From contig NZ_LT629689.1 in NCBI RefSeq assembly GCF_900102035.1, forward strand, positions 3,766,001 to 3,830,000: a stretch of 64,000 bases of DNA. The letters run 5' to 3'. The notes beneath the pieces were generated by a model. The model ran no database searches, was not told where the DNA came from, and was given only the letters and a program-made list of their open reading frames with translations. Below, in pieces: positions 37,390 to 52,800 of this stretch (position 1 is its first letter; every line of letters begins with the position of its first letter). Position numbers and translations under genes: made by a program. This DNA comes from Pseudomonas extremaustralis. GTDB taxonomy: Bacteria; Pseudomonadota; Gammaproteobacteria; Pseudomonadales; Pseudomonadaceae.

Positions 37390-38586
37390 TTAATCGGCCT
37401 GACGACGCAGGAATGCCGGGATATCCAGGTAGTCCAGATCATCTTGCGGATTCGGGCTACGGGACGCCGCAGCACCGGCCTGAGCCTGGTTGCGCATCAC
37501 GGTCGGGCGGTCCAGATCACGGTAGTTGACCGACGGCAGTTCCTGGCGCGCAGGCGCTGGAGCGGCGGCGGCTTGGCTGGACTGGCCGGTGTGCAGGGTG
37601 TTGTCGATGACCTTTACAGGCTTCTCGATCTTCGCACCCAGGCCGGTGGCAACCACGGTCACGTGCAGTTCGTCGCGCATGTCCGGATCGATAACGGTAC
37701 CGACCTTGACCATGGCGTGCTCGGAAGCGAAGGCTTCGATGATGCTACCCACGTCGGAGTACTCGCCCAGGGACAGGTCAGGACCGGCGGTGATGTTCAC
37801 CAGGATGCCGCGTGCGCCTTGCAGGTTCACGTCTTCGAGCAACGGGTTGCGGATGGCGGCTTCGGTGGCTTCGCGTGCACGGTTCGGACCGCTGGCGCAG
37901 CCAGTGCCCATCATCGCCATGCCCATTTCGCTCATTACGGTACGTACGTCGGCAAAGTCGACGTTGATCATGCCCGGGCGCTTGATGATGTCGGAAATAC
38001 CGCGAACGGCACCAGCCAGTACATCGTCAGCCTTGGCGAATGCGGACAGCAGGCTCGCGTCCTTGCCCAGGATGGTCAGCAGCTTCTCGTTGGGGATGGT
38101 GATCAACGAGTCGACGCTTTCGGACAGCAGACGGATGCCTTCGTCGGCGATCTGCATGCGCTTGCGGCCTTCGAACGGGAACGGACGGGTCACGACGGCA
38201 ACCGTCAGGATCCCCATTTCCTTGGCCACTTCGGCGATGATCGGTGCAGCACCGGTACCGGTACCGCCGCCCATGCCAGTGGTGATGAACACCATGTTGG
38301 TGCCTTGCAGCACTTCGGCAATACGCTCGCGGTCTTCCAGGGCGGCTTGACGGCCGACTTCCGGATTGGCACCAGCACCGAGGCCCTTGGTCACGGCGGT
38401 GCCCAATTGCAGGATGGTGCGCGCGCCGATGCTTTTCAGAGCCTGGGCATCTGTGTTGGCGCAGATGAATTCAACGCCTTCAATGTTGCTCTTGACCATG
38501 TGGTTGACAGCGTTGCCGCCGCCACCGCCGACACCGATCACTTTAATGACCGGGCTGGCGGGGATGTTGTCTACGAGTTCGAACAT
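37390..38586 (-). CDS. ftsZ: Cell-division tubulin homologue FtsZ
   Basis: FtsZ polymerises with GTP to form the division ring. The tubulin signature GGGTGTG is at residues 106-112. A Gln/Ala/Pro-rich linker (about 318-383) ends in the conserved C-terminal peptide (DIPAFLRRQAD), which binds FtsA and ZipA. Length is 398. A strong ribosome-binding site (AAGGAGAGGG) is seen before the ATG, fitting its need for high expression; the 79-bp gap from ftsA may contain an additional promoter. Confidence 0.97.
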   Translation of the reverse strand: MFELVDNIPASPVIKVIGVGGGGGNAVNHMVKSNIEGVEFICANTDAQALKSIGARTILQLGTAVTKGLGAGANPEVGRQAALEDRERIAEVLQGTNMVFITTGMGGGTGTGAAPIIAEVAKEMGILTVAVVTRPFPFEGRKRMQIADEGIRLLSESVDSLITIPNEKLLTILGKDASLLSAFAKADDVLAGAVRGISDIIKRPGMINVDFADVRTVMSEMGMAMMGTGCASGPNRAREATEAAIRNPLLEDVNLQGARGILVNITAGPDLSLGEYSDVGSIIEAFASEHAMVKVGTVIDPDMRDELHVTVVATGLGAKIEKPVKVIDNTLHTGQSSQAAAAPAPARQELPSVNYRDLDRPTVMRNQAQAGAAASRSPNPQDDLDYLDIPAFLRRQAD

Positions 38587-38665
38587 GTTCCCTCTCCTTT
38601 CAGTTCTCTAGTTTTTTCGCCTACTGCCTACATCTACAGCCGTGGAACGGTGTTGCGATAAATCT

Positions 38666-39928
38666 TTAGAAATTGCCTTTCACCCAAGCCTGCAACCGCT
38701 CCAACAACGGCGCCTTGGCGTCGTCGTCGCTGCGGTAGCTGTCACGGTTGCTCGGGCCCGACAGGGAAATGCCGTCGGTCTGCTTCTGCAGCCCGTACAA
38801 CAGCAAGCCCACGCCGGTGGAATAAATCGGGTTGCGCACCACGTCGCCGAGGCCTTTCACGCCATGGGGCACACCAAGGCGCACGGGCATGTGGAAGATC
38901 TCTTCGGCCAATTCGACCGCGCCTTCCATCTTCGAGGTGCCACCGGTCAGCACGATGCCGGCCGGGATCAAATCTTCGTAGCCGCTGCGGCGCAGTTCAG
39001 CCTGGATCAGGGTGAACAGTTCGTCGTAGCGCGGCTCGACCACTTCGGCCAGGGCCTGGCGCGACAGTTCGCGCGGCGGACGATCGCCCACGCTTGGCAC
39101 CTTGATGGTTTCACCGGCACCGGCCAGCTTGGCCAGGGCACAGGCGTAGCGGATCTTGATTTCTTCGGCGTACTGGGTCGGTGTACGCAGCGCCATGGCG
39201 ATGTCGTTGGTGACCTGGTCGCCGGCGATCGGGATCACGGCGGTGTGACGGATCGCACCCTCGGTGAAGATCGCGATGTCGGTGGTGCCACCGCCAATGT
39301 CCACCAGGCACACGCCCAGTTCTTTTTCATCGTCGGTCAGTACCGAGTAGGCCGAAGCCAGTTGCTCGAGAATGATGTCGTCGATTTCCAGGCCGCAACG
39401 GCGCACGCACTTTTCAATGTTCTGTGCCGCATTGACGGCGCAGGTGACCACGTGGACCTTGGCCTCCAGACGTACGCCCGACATGCCCAGGGGCTCGCGA
39501 ACGCCTTCCTGGTTATCGATCACGTAATCCTGCGGCAAGGTGTGCAGCACGCGCTGGTCCGCCGGAATCGCCACGGCCTGGGCGGCATCGAGCACACGCT
39601 CGAGGTCGGCCGCGCTGACTTCACGGTCGCGGATCGCCACGATGCCGTGGGAGTTCAGGCTGCGGATGTGGTTGCCGGCGACGCCGACGAACGCCGAGTG
39701 AATCCGGCAACCGGCCATCAGCTGCGCTTCTTCGATAGCGCGCTGGATCGATTGCACGGTGGACTCGATGTTCACCACCACGCCCTTCTTCAGGCCCCGG
39801 GACGGATGCGTGCCAATACCGACGATTTCGATCGTGCCGTCTTCCCCGACCTCGCCCACCAGCGCCACCACCTTGGAGGTGCCGATATCGAGACCGACGA
39901 TCATTTTGCCGCTTTGCACGTTTGCCAT
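38666..39928 (-). CDS. ftsA: Cell-division actin-like protein FtsA
   Basis: This actin/Hsp70-fold ATPase tethers FtsZ to the membrane. The phosphate-1 loop GLDIGTSKVVALV lies at about residues 12-24 and the phosphate-2 region at GVCLVDIGGGTTDIAIF. The C-terminal amphipathic membrane-targeting helix is visible as LLERLQAWVKGNF. Length is 420. It is followed by ftsZ and preceded by ftsQ with a 15-bp gap. Confidence 0.97.
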   Translation of the reverse strand: MANVQSGKMIVGLDIGTSKVVALVGEVGEDGTIEIVGIGTHPSRGLKKGVVVNIESTVQSIQRAIEEAQLMAGCRIHSAFVGVAGNHIRSLNSHGIVAIRDREVSAADLERVLDAAQAVAIPADQRVLHTLPQDYVIDNQEGVREPLGMSGVRLEAKVHVVTCAVNAAQNIEKCVRRCGLEIDDIILEQLASAYSVLTDDEKELGVCLVDIGGGTTDIAIFTEGAIRHTAVIPIAGDQVTNDIAMALRTPTQYAEEIKIRYACALAKLAGAGETIKVPSVGDRPPRELSRQALAEVVEPRYDELFTLIQAELRRSGYEDLIPAGIVLTGGTSKMEGAVELAEEIFHMPVRLGVPHGVKGLGDVVRNPIYSTGVGLLLYGLQKQTDGISLSGPSNRDSYRSDDDAKAPLLERLQAWVKGNF

Positions 39929-39943
39929 GGGTCCTGCCTCTTC

Positions 39944-40813
39944 TTAATTCTTCGCGACAGCGGGTTGCACTGCCGTGGGCGCAGCCGGTTCACGCCAGCC
40001 GACGGCAAGGCCGTTGGCGTAACGCAGGTCGACGCTTGCAATGTTCGTAATCTGTTCTTTCAAGGTCTTGTCATAGATGGCAATGAAACGGCGCATCTTT
40101 TCCACCAAGCGGTCGCGTCCCAGCAACAACTCGATGCCCGGGCCGGAACTGCCGGCCCCGGTCGTCAAAAACCAGCTGCCCCGTTCACGCAATTCCAGGC
40201 GTGCAATGGAGAAGCCCAGTGGCCGCAGCATCTGGCTAAAGGCCTGGTACTGCTGCATCACTTGCTGCTGCGCCCGCTGCGGCCCGAACAACTGCGGCAG
40301 GTGCTCGTAGTTGGCCAGTTCACGCGGCGTGAACGCCTGGCCCTGGTTGTTCAACAGCGCTTCGTCGCCCCAACGGGCCACGGGCAGTTGCTCTTCCAGG
40401 CGGATCGTCACCTGATCCGGCCATACACGACGCACTTCCGCGTGGGCGATCCACGGCATCTGTTCCAGTTCCCGGCGCATGCCGGCCAGGTCGATGGTGA
40501 AGAAGCTCGCCGCCAGGAACGGACCGATACGCTGCTGCACCGCCTGCTGGCTGATGTAGCTCAAGTCACCCTGCACGCTGATCTTGGTGATCGGGCGATC
40601 GGCATACGGCAATAGACGCTGGGCGCCTTCGTAAGTGCCAAAACCCAACACCACCAGCAGCACCGGCCAGAACAGCGCCTTGAGGAAACCAAAATTGGCT
40701 TTCGGCAGGCGCGCCGACATCGGCTCTTTAGCCACCATCCGACTGGCACCCCGTGGCACCGGCTTGCGGCCGGGTGCTTGGGGGGGCTGATGACGAAGCG
40801 ATGCGCCTTTCAT
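39944..40813 (-). CDS. ftsQ: Cell-division protein FtsQ
   Basis: FtsQ is a bitopic divisome scaffold of the FtsQBL complex. It has a cytoplasmic N tail, one transmembrane helix (about residues 44-62), then a POTRA domain beginning [14 protein letters not shown] and a beta domain. The ATG at 40813 gives 289 residues starting [11 protein letters not shown], the family start. The open frame extends 11 codons upstream into ddlB without support. Confidence 0.94.
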   Translation of the reverse strand: MKGASLRHQPPQAPGRKPVPRGASRMVAKEPMSARLPKANFGFLKALFWPVLLVVLGFGTYEGAQRLLPYADRPITKISVQGDLSYISQQAVQQRIGPFLAASFFTIDLAGMRRELEQMPWIAHAEVRRVWPDQVTIRLEEQLPVARWGDEALLNNQGQAFTPRELANYEHLPQLFGPQRAQQQVMQQYQAFSQMLRPLGFSIARLELRERGSWFLTTGAGSSGPGIELLLGRDRLVEKMRRFIAIYDKTLKEQITNIASVDLRYANGLAVGWREPAAPTAVQPAVAKN

Positions 40814-40817
40814 GTCC

Positions 40818-43223
<2,406 letters not shown>

Positions 43224-43231
<8 letters not shown>

Positions 43232-44294
43232 GGGCCACCTCCAGGCAGATATCGACCACGGTGCGGGTGGCATCAGGTTTGGCCAGGCGGCTTGCGGTGC
43301 TCGCCATGCTGTTGAGTCGTTCCGGTTGCATCAAAACCTCGGTCAGGCGTGCGGCCAAATCGGCGGCGCCAGTCGTTCTTTGCGGCAGCAGGAAGGCAGC
43401 GCCCTCCCCGGCCAAATATTCGGCGTTGCGGGTCTGGTGGTCGTCGATTGCGTGGGGCAAAGGCACCAGCAAGGACGGCAGACCGGCGGCGGCCAGTTCA
43501 CTGACGGTCAGCGCACCAGCGCGACAGACCACCAGGTCGGCCCAGCCATAGGCATGGGCCATGTCTTTGATGAAGGGCTGCACGGTGGCTTCCACACCGG
43601 CCTCGCGATACCGCGTGGCGGTCACTTCATCGTGGTTCTTGCCGGCCTGGTGGAAGATCTCCGGGCGCAACGCCACAGGCAATTGCGCCAGCGCTTCAGG
43701 CAGCAATTTGTTCAATGGCTCGGCGCCCAGGCTTCCGCCCAGGATCAGCAGATGTGCCTTGCGCCCGGCCAGGGCCTCACGGGCAATGCCCATGAACAGC
43801 TCGGTACGCACCGGGTTGCCGGTGGTGCGACGCTTGCCCGACGCACTGAACGTGTTGGGGAACGCTTCACACACTCGCGCCGCCAGGGGCACCAGCAGGC
43901 GATTGGCGGTACCGGCCACGGCGTTCTGCTCGTGCACGATCACCGGCACGCCAGCGAGCTTGGCCGCGACGCCACCCGGACCGGTCACGTAACCGCCAAA
44001 GCCGAGCACACACACCGGTTTCACTTCACGTATGACCTTGCGTGCCTGCCAAACAGCCTTGAGCAACACGAACGGCGCCTTGAGCAGGGACAACTTGCTC
44101 TTGCCGCGCAGGCCGGCGACGTTGATCAAATGCAGCGGCAAGCCGGCGCTTGGCACCAATTCGTTTTCGATGCCGCGCGGCGTTCCCAGCCAGTGCACGC
44201 TGTAGCCACGGCTCTGGAATTCCCGCGCGCAGGCCAGGGCCGGAAACACATGGCCCCCGGTGCCGCCCGCCATGATCAGCACGTTAGCGCCCAT
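43224..44294 (-). CDS. murG: UDP-GlcNAc:lipid I N-acetylglucosaminyltransferase MurG
   Basis: MurG converts lipid I to lipid II on the inner face of the membrane. The glycine-rich [14 protein letters not shown] at about residues 7-20 binds diphosphate, and the second signature ([22 protein letters not shown]) binds UDP-GlcNAc. The ATG at 44294 yields 356 residues; upstream codons are inside ftsW. It overlaps ftsW by 11 bp. Confidence 0.96.
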
Positions 44295-45507
44295 GGGTCG
44301 GCTCCTCGGCGAAGTCGCTTTCGCTGAACTCCATCTCTTCGCTGCCCAGGTGGGTTCGACTCTCCCACTCGATGCGCAGCAACAAGCCCAGGCACGCACA
44401 GCAGATCACCAACGAACTGCCGCCGTAACTGAGGAACGGCAAGGTCAGGCCCTTGGTCGGCAGCAGGCCGACGTTCACACCGATATTGATCAGGAACTGG
44501 CCGATCCACAGGAACGACAAGCCATACGCCACATAGGCAGCGAAATACTGTTTGGCCTTCTCGGCCCACAAGCCGATGTACATGCCGCGCACACACACGA
44601 ACACGAACAACGCGACGGTGCACAGCGAACCGACCACGCCAAGCTCTTCGGCCAGTACCGAGAACACGAAGTCGGTGTGCGCTTCCGGCAGGTAGAACTG
44701 TTTCTGTACGCTGTTGCCCAGGCCCACGCCCAGCCACTCGCCGCGACCGAAGGCGATCAGCGCCTGGGTCAACTGGTAGCCGGAGCCGAACTGATCGGAC
44801 CAGGGGTCGGTGAAGGTAATCAGACGCGCCATCCGGTAAGGTTGCGCCTGTACCAGCACCGTCACCGCAGCCACCGCCAGCACCACCATCAAGGTGAAGC
44901 GGAACAGGCCCACGCCGCCAAGGAACAGCATCGCCGCTGCCGCACCCATCATCACTACGGTGGCGCCGAAGTCGGGTTCCATCAGCAACAGGCCGGCCAT
45001 CGGCAGCAGCACGATGAACGGCTTGAAAAAACCCATCCAGCTTTCGCGCACTTCTTTCTGACGCCGCACCAGGTAGCCGGCGAGGTAGATCACCACGAAC
45101 ACCTTGGCGATTTCCGAAGGCTGCACGTTGAACGCACCGAAGCCGATCCAGCGCATCGAACCGTTCACCTCGCGACCGATACCCGGCAGGATCACCATGA
45201 CCAGCAAGCCGAACGCACCGATCAGCATCAACCAGCCCAGGCGTTGCCAGGTGGCGATGGGGATCATCATGGTCACGACGCACGCGCCGAGGCCGAGCAC
45301 CAGGTACACCAAGTGACGGATCATCATGTACAGCGTATTGCCCGACTGTACGGCGGCCACTTCGGAGGACGCCGACGTGATCATCACCAGGCCCAGGCCC
45401 AGCAGCGCCAGGCAGCCGGCGAGCATCGGGAAATCCAGATCGATACCGCGCCCGGTGATGATCGGCGATGGGTAGGGCTTGATGATGTTCCGGAAGTTGA
45501 TGCTCAT
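44284..45507 (-). CDS. ftsW: SEDS peptidoglycan polymerase FtsW
   Basis: FtsW is the division-specific lipid II polymerase that works with FtsI. About ten transmembrane helices are visible. The SEDS signature QPSEIAKVFVVIYLA and the GxGxGxS-like region LGVGLGNSVQKQFYLPEAHTD are present, with the catalytic aspartate in the latter loop, and the C-terminal part keeps LTLPFLSYGGSSL. Length is 407. Confidence 0.96.
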   Translation of the reverse strand: MSINFRNIIKPYPSPIITGRGIDLDFPMLAGCLALLGLGLVMITSASSEVAAVQSGNTLYMMIRHLVYLVLGLGACVVTMMIPIATWQRLGWLMLIGAFGLLVMVILPGIGREVNGSMRWIGFGAFNVQPSEIAKVFVVIYLAGYLVRRQKEVRESWMGFFKPFIVLLPMAGLLLMEPDFGATVVMMGAAAAMLFLGGVGLFRFTLMVVLAVAAVTVLVQAQPYRMARLITFTDPWSDQFGSGYQLTQALIAFGRGEWLGVGLGNSVQKQFYLPEAHTDFVFSVLAEELGVVGSLCTVALFVFVCVRGMYIGLWAEKAKQYFAAYVAYGLSFLWIGQFLINIGVNVGLLPTKGLTLPFLSYGGSSLVICCACLGLLLRIEWESRTHLGSEEMEFSESDFAEEPTHGR

Positions 45508-46850
45508 GCCAAGGCCTCCACGGCGCGGGCGAACAGATGGCCACGCTCTTCGTAGTTCTTGAACATGTCGAAACTGGCGCAGGCCGGCGACAGCAGCACC
45601 GCGTCACCCGGCTGGGCCAGGGCCCGGCACTGGGCAATCGCGTCATCGAGGGAACTGGCGCGTACTTGCGGCACGGCATCGCCCAAGGCGGCGGCGATCA
45701 AGTCGGCATCGCGGCCCAACAGCACCACGGCGCGGCAATGCTCGGCCACCGGCCCCTTGAGGTCCTTGAAATCGGCGCCTTTGCCGTCGCCACCGGCGAT
45801 CAGTAGAAGCTTGCCGTCGATGTCGGCGCCCAGGCCCTCGATGGCGGCCAGGGCCGCACCGACATTGGTGGCCTTGGAATCGTTGTAATAGCTGACGCCA
45901 TCAAGGTCGCGTACCCACTGGCAACGATGCTCGAGGCCGCCGAAGGTGCGCAGGCTCGAGAGCATGGCGTCGAACGGCAAGCCCACGGCATGCCCCAGCG
46001 CCAGTGCCGCCAAGGCGTTGGACTGGTTGTGGGCGCCACGGATTTTCAGCTCGCGCACCGGCATCAGGTTCTGGAATTCAAAGGCCAGGTATTTCTCGCC
46101 GTTTTCTTCACGGATACCGAAGGCCTTGAAATCGGGTTTGCCCAGGCCGAAGGTCCAGCACGGCAAGCCCTCGCCCATCAATGGACGGCTCAGGGCGTCC
46201 TGGCGGTTGACCACCACTTGCTTGGCGCCGCGGAAGATCCGGTGCTTGGCCAGGTGATAAGCCGGCAGGCCGCTGTAGCGGTCCATGTGGTCTTCGCTGA
46301 CGTTGAGCACCGTGGCCACTTCAGCGCCCAGGTCGTGGGTGGTTTCCAGCTGGAAGCTCGACAGTTCCATCACGTACAGCTCGACGTCGTCGCTGAGCAG
46401 ATCCAGTGCCGGCGTGCCGAGATTGCCGCCCACGGCCACGCGCTTGCCGGCCGCAGCCGCCATCTCGCCGACCAGGGTGGTCACGGTGCTTTTCGCGTTG
46501 GAACCGCTGATGGCCACGATCGGCGCCTTTGCGTTACGGGCAAACAGGTCGATATCGCCGGACAGCTTCACGCCACGCGCCGCTGCAGCTTGCAGGGCCG
46601 GTGTCGCCAGGGCCAGGCCGGGGCTCACATAGAGCTCGTCGGCGCGGCACAGAAACTCGACATCCAACTCGCCACAACGCACTTCCACGTGCGGGTAGTC
46701 ACGGCGCAGCGTGACCAGCTCCGGTGGATTTTCCCGCGTATCGGCCACGGCAAACGACGTGCCCCGGTTCGCCAGGAAGCGAACCAGGGACATGCCGCTC
46801 TTGCCGAGGCCGACAACGATGCGGAAGTGGTCTGAAGCGATCAGGGACAC
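45504..46850 (-). CDS. murD: UDP-MurNAc-L-alanine--D-glutamate ligase MurD
   Basis: This Mur ligase adds D-Glu in the cytoplasm. It has an N-terminal UDP-binding domain (VVGLGKSGMSLVRFLANRG), the P-loop GSNAKSTVTTL, a central ATPase domain (NVSEDHMDRY) and the C-terminal motif YYNDSKATNVGA. The P-loop reads GSNAKST rather than GTNGKT, as is usual in pseudomonad MurD. Length is 448. It overlaps ftsW by 4 bp and follows mraY by 6 bp. Confidence 0.96.
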   Translation of the reverse strand: MSLIASDHFRIVVGLGKSGMSLVRFLANRGTSFAVADTRENPPELVTLRRDYPHVEVRCGELDVEFLCRADELYVSPGLALATPALQAAAARGVKLSGDIDLFARNAKAPIVAISGSNAKSTVTTLVGEMAAAAGKRVAVGGNLGTPALDLLSDDVELYVMELSSFQLETTHDLGAEVATVLNVSEDHMDRYSGLPAYHLAKHRIFRGAKQVVVNRQDALSRPLMGEGLPCWTFGLGKPDFKAFGIREENGEKYLAFEFQNLMPVRELKIRGAHNQSNALAALALGHAVGLPFDAMLSSLRTFGGLEHRCQWVRDLDGVSYYNDSKATNVGAALAAIEGLGADIDGKLLLIAGGDGKGADFKDLKGPVAEHCRAVVLLGRDADLIAAALGDAVPQVRASSLDDAIAQCRALAQPGDAVLLSPACASFDMFKNYEERGHLFARAVEALA

Positions 46851-46856
46851 TCGTTT

Positions 46857-47939
46857 CTACCTCAGTTTCAGGGTGGCAAGGCCGACCAGTACGAGAATCA
46901 CGGTGATGATCCAGAATCGGACGATCACGCGCGGCTCAGGCCAGCCCTTGAGTTCAAAGTGGTGGTGGATCGGTGCCATGCGGAACACGCGGCGCCCGGT
47001 CAATTTGAAGGAGGCCACCTGGATGACCACCGACAGGGTTTCCATCACGAACACACCGCCCATGATGAACAACACGATTTCCTGGCGAACGATCACGGCG
47101 ATGGTGCCCAGGGCCGCGCCCAGCGCCAGCGCGCCGACGTCCCCCATGAACACTTGCGCGGGATAGGTGTTGAACCATAGGAAGCCCAGGCCCGCACCGA
47201 TCAGCGCGCCGCAGAACACGATCAGCTCACCGGCGCCCGGCACGTAAGGGATCAGCAGGTATTCGGCGAATTTCACGTTACCCGACAGGTAGCAGAAGAT
47301 GCCGAGCGCACCGCCCACCATTACCGTCGGCATGATCGCCAGGCCGTCGAGGCCGTCGGTCAGGTTCACCGCGTTGCTGGAGCCTACGATCACGAAGTAG
47401 GTCAGAACCACGAAGCCGATGCCCAGGGGAATGCTCGCATCCTTGAGCATCGGGATGATCAAGGTGGTCTCGACGGCGCTTGGCGCGGTCGTGTAGAGGA
47501 AGATCGCGGCGGCCAGGCCGAATACCGACTGCCAGAAATACTTCCAGCGGCTTGGCAGCCCCTTGGAGTTTTTCTCGATCACTTTGCGATAGTCGTCGAC
47601 CCAACCGATGGCGCCGAACAGCAAGGTCACCAACAGCACCACCCAGACGTAGCGGTTGTGCAGGTCGGCCCAGAGCAAGGTACTGATACCGATGGACGAC
47701 AGGATCAGTGCGCCGCCCATGGTCGGGGTGCCGGATTTGGACAGGTGCGACTGCGGGCCGTCATTGCGAACCGATTGACCAATTTGCAGGTTCTGCAGGG
47801 TGCGGATCATCCACGGTCCCAGGAACAGCGACAGAGACAGCGCGGTCAGCACACCCAGAATCCCGCGCAGGGTCAGGTACTGGAAGACCGCGAAGCCTTT
47901 GTGGAACTGTTGCAGATACTCAGCCAGCAGCAGCAGCAT
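46857..47939 (-). CDS. mraY: Phospho-MurNAc-pentapeptide transferase MraY
   Basis: This integral-membrane enzyme forms lipid I from UDP-MurNAc-pentapeptide and undecaprenyl phosphate. Ten or so helices are visible, along with the signature aspartates in GWVDDYRKV and [13 protein letters not shown] and the histidine motif [12 protein letters not shown]. The start at 47939 ([12 protein letters not shown]) gives 360 residues, and its A is shared with the murF stop. Confidence 0.96.
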   Translation of the reverse strand: MLLLLAEYLQQFHKGFAVFQYLTLRGILGVLTALSLSLFLGPWMIRTLQNLQIGQSVRNDGPQSHLSKSGTPTMGGALILSSIGISTLLWADLHNRYVWVVLLVTLLFGAIGWVDDYRKVIEKNSKGLPSRWKYFWQSVFGLAAAIFLYTTAPSAVETTLIIPMLKDASIPLGIGFVVLTYFVIVGSSNAVNLTDGLDGLAIMPTVMVGGALGIFCYLSGNVKFAEYLLIPYVPGAGELIVFCGALIGAGLGFLWFNTYPAQVFMGDVGALALGAALGTIAVIVRQEIVLFIMGGVFVMETLSVVIQVASFKLTGRRVFRMAPIHHHFELKGWPEPRVIVRFWIITVILVLVGLATLKLR

Positions 47940-49309
47940 TAATGTTTCTCCGTACTTGAGCCACACAAGGCTACGACGACGTTTTCCATCACCGCGCTGC
48001 GCGATCCCTTGATCAAAATGGTTGTGTGTTTGTCTTGTTCGCCCGCGCGCAGCGCCTGGATCAACTCGGCCTGGGTGGCAAAATGCCGCGCACCGGGGCC
48101 GAAAGCGTCAACGGCATGGGCCATGTTGGTGCCGACGGCGTAGAGGGCATCGACTTTGCCGGCCGCATAGGCGCCGACTTCACGGTGACCTTGTTCGGCC
48201 CAGTCGCCCAGCTCGCCGATATCCCCCAGCACCAGCACCTTGCGCCCGGCAAAACCTTTGAGCAGGTCAACGGCGGCGTTGATGGAGGACGGGTTGGCGT
48301 TGTAGGTGTCGTCGATCACGCGCATGCCGTTGCTCGCCAGTTGCGCGACGGTGCGTCCCTTGACCGGCTGCACCGCACCCAGCCCGGTTGCGATACCGAA
48401 CGACGACACGCCCAGGGCGTAAGCAGCGGCGGCGGCGGCCAGGGCATTGGCGACGTTGTGGTTGCCCAGCAGATTCAGCTGTACGTGCTCGCTGCCTTGC
48501 GGAGTGTGCAAGGTGAAGGACGGGCAACCACGGGCATCGACCGCGATGTCGGATGCGTGGAAATCCGCCGCTGCATTCGACACGGCAAACGTCAGCACCT
48601 TGCGACCGGCGGCGCGTACACGCCAGGTCTCGAAGGCCTTGTCGTCAAGATTCAATACCGCAGTGCCCGAGGCATCGAGGCCTTCGAGGATTTCGCCCTT
48701 GGCTTGGACGATCTTCTCCGGGCCGCCGAACTCACCGACGTGGGCGGTCCCGGCGTTGTTGATAATTGCCACGTGGGGCTTGGTCAGCGCCACGGTGTAG
48801 GCGATTTCGCCGATACGTGAAGCGCCCAGTTCGATCACTGCTGCCGTGTGTTCCGGGGCCAGTTCGAGCAAGGTCAGCGGTGCGCCGAAATCATTGTTGA
48901 GGTTGCCACGGGTCGCGAGCACCGGCCCACGTGTGCGCAGGACACCGGCGAGCAGCTCCTTGACCGTGGTCTTGCCGCTGGAACCGGTAATGGCCACAAC
49001 CGGCTTGGTGAACGCGGCACGGTTCAGCGCGCCCAACTGCCCCAGGGCCAGGCGCGTATCGGCGACCAGCAATTGCGCCAAGGTGGAGTCCGCGACTTCA
49101 CGCTGCACCAAGGCACCCACGGCGCCTTTGGCGGCCACTTCGTTGAGGTAGTCGTGGCCGTCGAAACGTGGGCCGGCCAACGCGACAAAGAGTTGCCCTG
49201 GCTTGATGTTGCGACTGTCGATACTGACGCCGTCGAAGCTGCAATCACTCGACAGTACGCGGGCCGACAAGGCCTGGGTCAGTTCGCTGAACTTCATGGG
49301 CTTAAGCAT
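47939..49309 (-). CDS. murF: UDP-MurNAc-tripeptide--D-Ala-D-Ala ligase MurF
   Basis: MurF adds the D-Ala-D-Ala dipeptide made by DdlB. The P-loop [12 protein letters not shown], the central [12 protein letters not shown] and the C-terminal [11 protein letters not shown] are present. The start at 49309 (MLKPMKFSE) gives 456 residues and overlaps murE by 8 bp; an ATG at 49297 is an alternative. The further upstream open frame lies antiparallel to no family sequence and is rejected. Confidence 0.95.
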   Translation of the reverse strand: MLKPMKFSELTQALSARVLSSDCSFDGVSIDSRNIKPGQLFVALAGPRFDGHDYLNEVAAKGAVGALVQREVADSTLAQLLVADTRLALGQLGALNRAAFTKPVVAITGSSGKTTVKELLAGVLRTRGPVLATRGNLNNDFGAPLTLLELAPEHTAAVIELGASRIGEIAYTVALTKPHVAIINNAGTAHVGEFGGPEKIVQAKGEILEGLDASGTAVLNLDDKAFETWRVRAAGRKVLTFAVSNAAADFHASDIAVDARGCPSFTLHTPQGSEHVQLNLLGNHNVANALAAAAAAYALGVSSFGIATGLGAVQPVKGRTVAQLASNGMRVIDDTYNANPSSINAAVDLLKGFAGRKVLVLGDIGELGDWAEQGHREVGAYAAGKVDALYAVGTNMAHAVDAFGPGARHFATQAELIQALRAGEQDKHTTILIKGSRSAVMENVVVALCGSSTEKH

Positions 49310-50764
49310 GGGCGACCTCCCAGGCGGACAAGGCGCGATCGGCCTCGACCAGATCGGAGAAGGTATGCCGTTCGCCGTTGATTTCCTGGTAGTCCTCGTG
49401 GCCTTTACCGGCCAGTACCACCACATCGTCAGCGCGGGCGCTGGCAATCAACTGGGCAATGGCCACGCCGCGACCGGCCACGAAGGCGACCTTGGACACG
49501 TCTTTGAAGCCTGCACGGATGTCGTCGAAAATCTGGCTCGGGTCTTCGCTGCGCGGATTGTCGTCGGTAACGAGCACGCCATCGGCCAGGCGCTCGACAA
49601 TCTCGGCCATCAACGGACGCTTGCCGCGATCGCGATCACCGCCGCAACCGAACAGGCAGAGCAATTTGCCCTTGGCGTGCGGGCGCAGGGCTGAGAGGAC
49701 TTTTTCCAGCGCGTCGGGGGTATGGGCGTAATCGACCACCACCAGCGGCTGCGAACCACCGCCCAAACGCTGCATGCGACCGGCCGGGCCTTCCAGCTTC
49801 GGCAGCACACGCAGGATTTCGTCCAGGGCGTAATCCAGGCCAAGCAATGCACCGATGGCGGCGAGCACGTTGCTCAGGTTGAAACGACCGAGCAACGTGC
49901 TGCGCAGATGGTGCTCGCCCTGTGGCGTGACCAGTGTGGCGCGCACGCCTTCGTCATTGAATTGGGCTTCGCGGCAATACAGGTAAGCGCTGGCGTCTTC
50001 CAGGCTATAGCTGATCAGGCGCGCTTCGCTGTCTTCGGCAGCCAATTGACGACCAAAGGCGTCGTCCAGGTTCACCACCCGGCACTTGAGGTCGTTCCAG
50101 GCAAACAGCTTGGCCTTGGCGGCCGCGTAAGCCTCCATGGTGCCGTGGTAGTCAAGGTGATCGCGGGACAGGTTGGTCATCACCGCCACATCGAACGCCA
50201 GCGCAGTGACGCGCCCCTGGTCCAGGCCGTGGGAAGACACTTCCATGGCAACCGCCTTGGCACCGGCCTTTTTCAGGTCGGCCAGGGTCGCTTGCACGGC
50301 GATCGGGTTCGGCGTGGTGTGCAGGCCGCTTTGCAGCGCGCCATAGAAACCGGTCCCGAGGGTACCAACGATGCCGCAGTGCTGGCCCAACAGGTCGAGG
50401 GCCTGGGCGACCAATTGGGTCACGCTGGTCTTGCCGTTGGTGCCGGTCACGCCAATCAGGTTCAAGTGGCGGCTCGGGTCGCCGTAGAAACGCCCGGCGA
50501 TGTCCGACAACTGCGCGGCCAGGCCTTTGACAGGAATCAACGGCACATCGGTGATCGGCAGCACGGTGGCGCCTTCCACTTCATAGGCCACTGCCGCCGC
50601 ACCGCGTTGCAAGGCATCGGCAATGTGCGCACGGCCATCGAACTTGCCGCCAGGTACCGCGAGGAACAGGTCGCCGGCGCGCACATTACGGCTGTCCAGG
50701 CTCAGCTCGCGAATCAGAAGATCGCGACCGGCGTGGGCAAAAATCTTGTTCAGGCTAAGAGACA

Positions 50765-50765
<1 letters not shown>
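49302..50765 (-). CDS. murE: UDP-MurNAc-dipeptide--meso-diaminopimelate ligase MurE
   Basis: MurE adds the third residue. The P-loop GTNGKTSVTQ is present, followed by NLSRDHLDYH, and the specificity-loop motif DDNPRSEDP is the form that selects meso-diaminopimelate over lysine. Length is 487. The start touches the ftsI stop by one base. Confidence 0.96.

Positions 50766-52796
<2,031 letters not shown>

Positions 52797-52800
<4 letters not shown>

Noticed and set aside
43232..43273. 14-codon upstream extension of MurC
   Set aside because: The extra residues ([14 protein letters not shown]) lie inside murG and are not family-like; ATG 43231 gives the standard 486-residue protein.
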